Shown piece by piece: positions 6,333-6,424 of a stretch of DNA of 6,424 bases (positions are counted from its first letter, which is position 1; each line of letters starts with the position of its first letter). The stretch covers positions 1 to 6,424 of the forward strand of contig QNFD01000165.1 of NCBI GenBank assembly GCA_003645435.1. Direction: 5' to 3'. This DNA is from Gammaproteobacteria bacterium (GTDB lineage: Bacteria > Pseudomonadota > Gammaproteobacteria > GCA-001735895). The position numbers were made by a program, and so were the translations under genes. The notes under the pieces were generated by a model. The model was not told the DNA's origin. It did not search any database and saw nothing but the letters and a program-made list of their open reading frames with translations.

Positions 6333-6424
6333 ATGAAGACGCTGACCATTCACCTATTCGCTTTACTGCTGATGGCTGTATTTTCGGGCACGGTTTTCGC
6401 TCAACAGCCAGGTAATTCAACAGA
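6333..6424 (+). CDS. Exported protein, probable tandem paralogue of the preceding outer-membrane protein (first 30 residues only)
   Basis: Only the signal peptide and seven mature residues are inside the window. Residues 1-23 have the MKT start, a hydrophobic core (LFALLLMAVFSG) and a VFA cleavage site before QQPGNST. Aligned without gaps to the protein at 5313-6155, 14 of the first 24 residues are identical, including MKTLTI, LLL at 11-13, G19, V21, A23 and Q24, with the same signal length. The codons differ at most synonymous sites, so any duplication is not recent. The start codon lacks a clear Shine-Dalgarno and abuts the inverted repeat at 6290-6332. Membership in the same barrel family is inference, since signal peptides can also converge. 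Confidence 0.7.
   Translation, partial: MKTLTIHLFALLLMAVFSGTVFAQQPGNST

Noticed and set aside
1565..6341. All four genes begin with Met-Lys-Thr
   Set aside because: AAA/AAG as second codon is common in bacteria, and the two exported proteins share a signal-peptide start. I see no reason to treat it as a functional signal.
1..6424. Mobile element, CRISPR, tRNA or defence-system content
   Set aside because: I saw no terminal repeats, transposase or integrase motifs, regular spaced repeats, or tRNA-like cloverleaf sequence. All long frames are accounted for by metabolic and outer-membrane genes.

Overview
The window looks like an ordinary chromosomal stretch of a Gram-negative bacterium, most likely a gammaproteobacterium. 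It encodes outer-membrane beta-barrel proteins with Sec signal peptides, a bifunctional-type PutA that resembles E. coli PutA closely in its proline dehydrogenase half, and a large-type NAD-glutamate dehydrogenase of the proteobacterial/actinobacterial family. Base composition is close to balanced. I see no insertion sequences, phage genes, tRNA/rRNA genes or CRISPR arrays. The assignment to gammaproteobacteria is inference from protein resemblance only.

Layout: (1) 1-1565, minus strand: the 5' two-fifths to half of putA, running off the left edge; it lacks the N-terminal ribbon-helix-helix repressor domain of E. coli PutA. (2) 1566-1875: a 310-bp AT-rich divergent promoter region. (3) 1876-5232, plus strand: a complete NAD-dependent glutamate dehydrogenase of 1118 residues. 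It is about 500 residues shorter at the N-terminus than the usual ~1600-residue enzyme, while its catalytic and C-terminal parts look intact. (4) 5313-6155, plus strand: a 280-residue secreted beta-barrel outer-membrane protein of unrecognised function. (5) 6156-6332: an intergenic stretch with three separate inverted repeats. (6) 6333-6424, plus strand: the start of a second exported protein whose signal peptide aligns without gaps to that of the preceding gene, so it is probably a tandem paralogue.

How the genes fit together: PutA oxidises proline via pyrroline-5-carboxylate to glutamate, and the NAD-glutamate dehydrogenase deaminates glutamate to 2-oxoglutarate. The divergent pair therefore carries proline carbon and nitrogen into the TCA cycle and ammonium pool. 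The two outer-membrane proteins have no demonstrable link to this pathway. The points most worth following up are the short-form glutamate dehydrogenase, the PutA without a self-repressor domain beside it, and the hairpin abutting the start codon of the second outer-membrane gene. I did not find a convincing undescribed multi-gene system.
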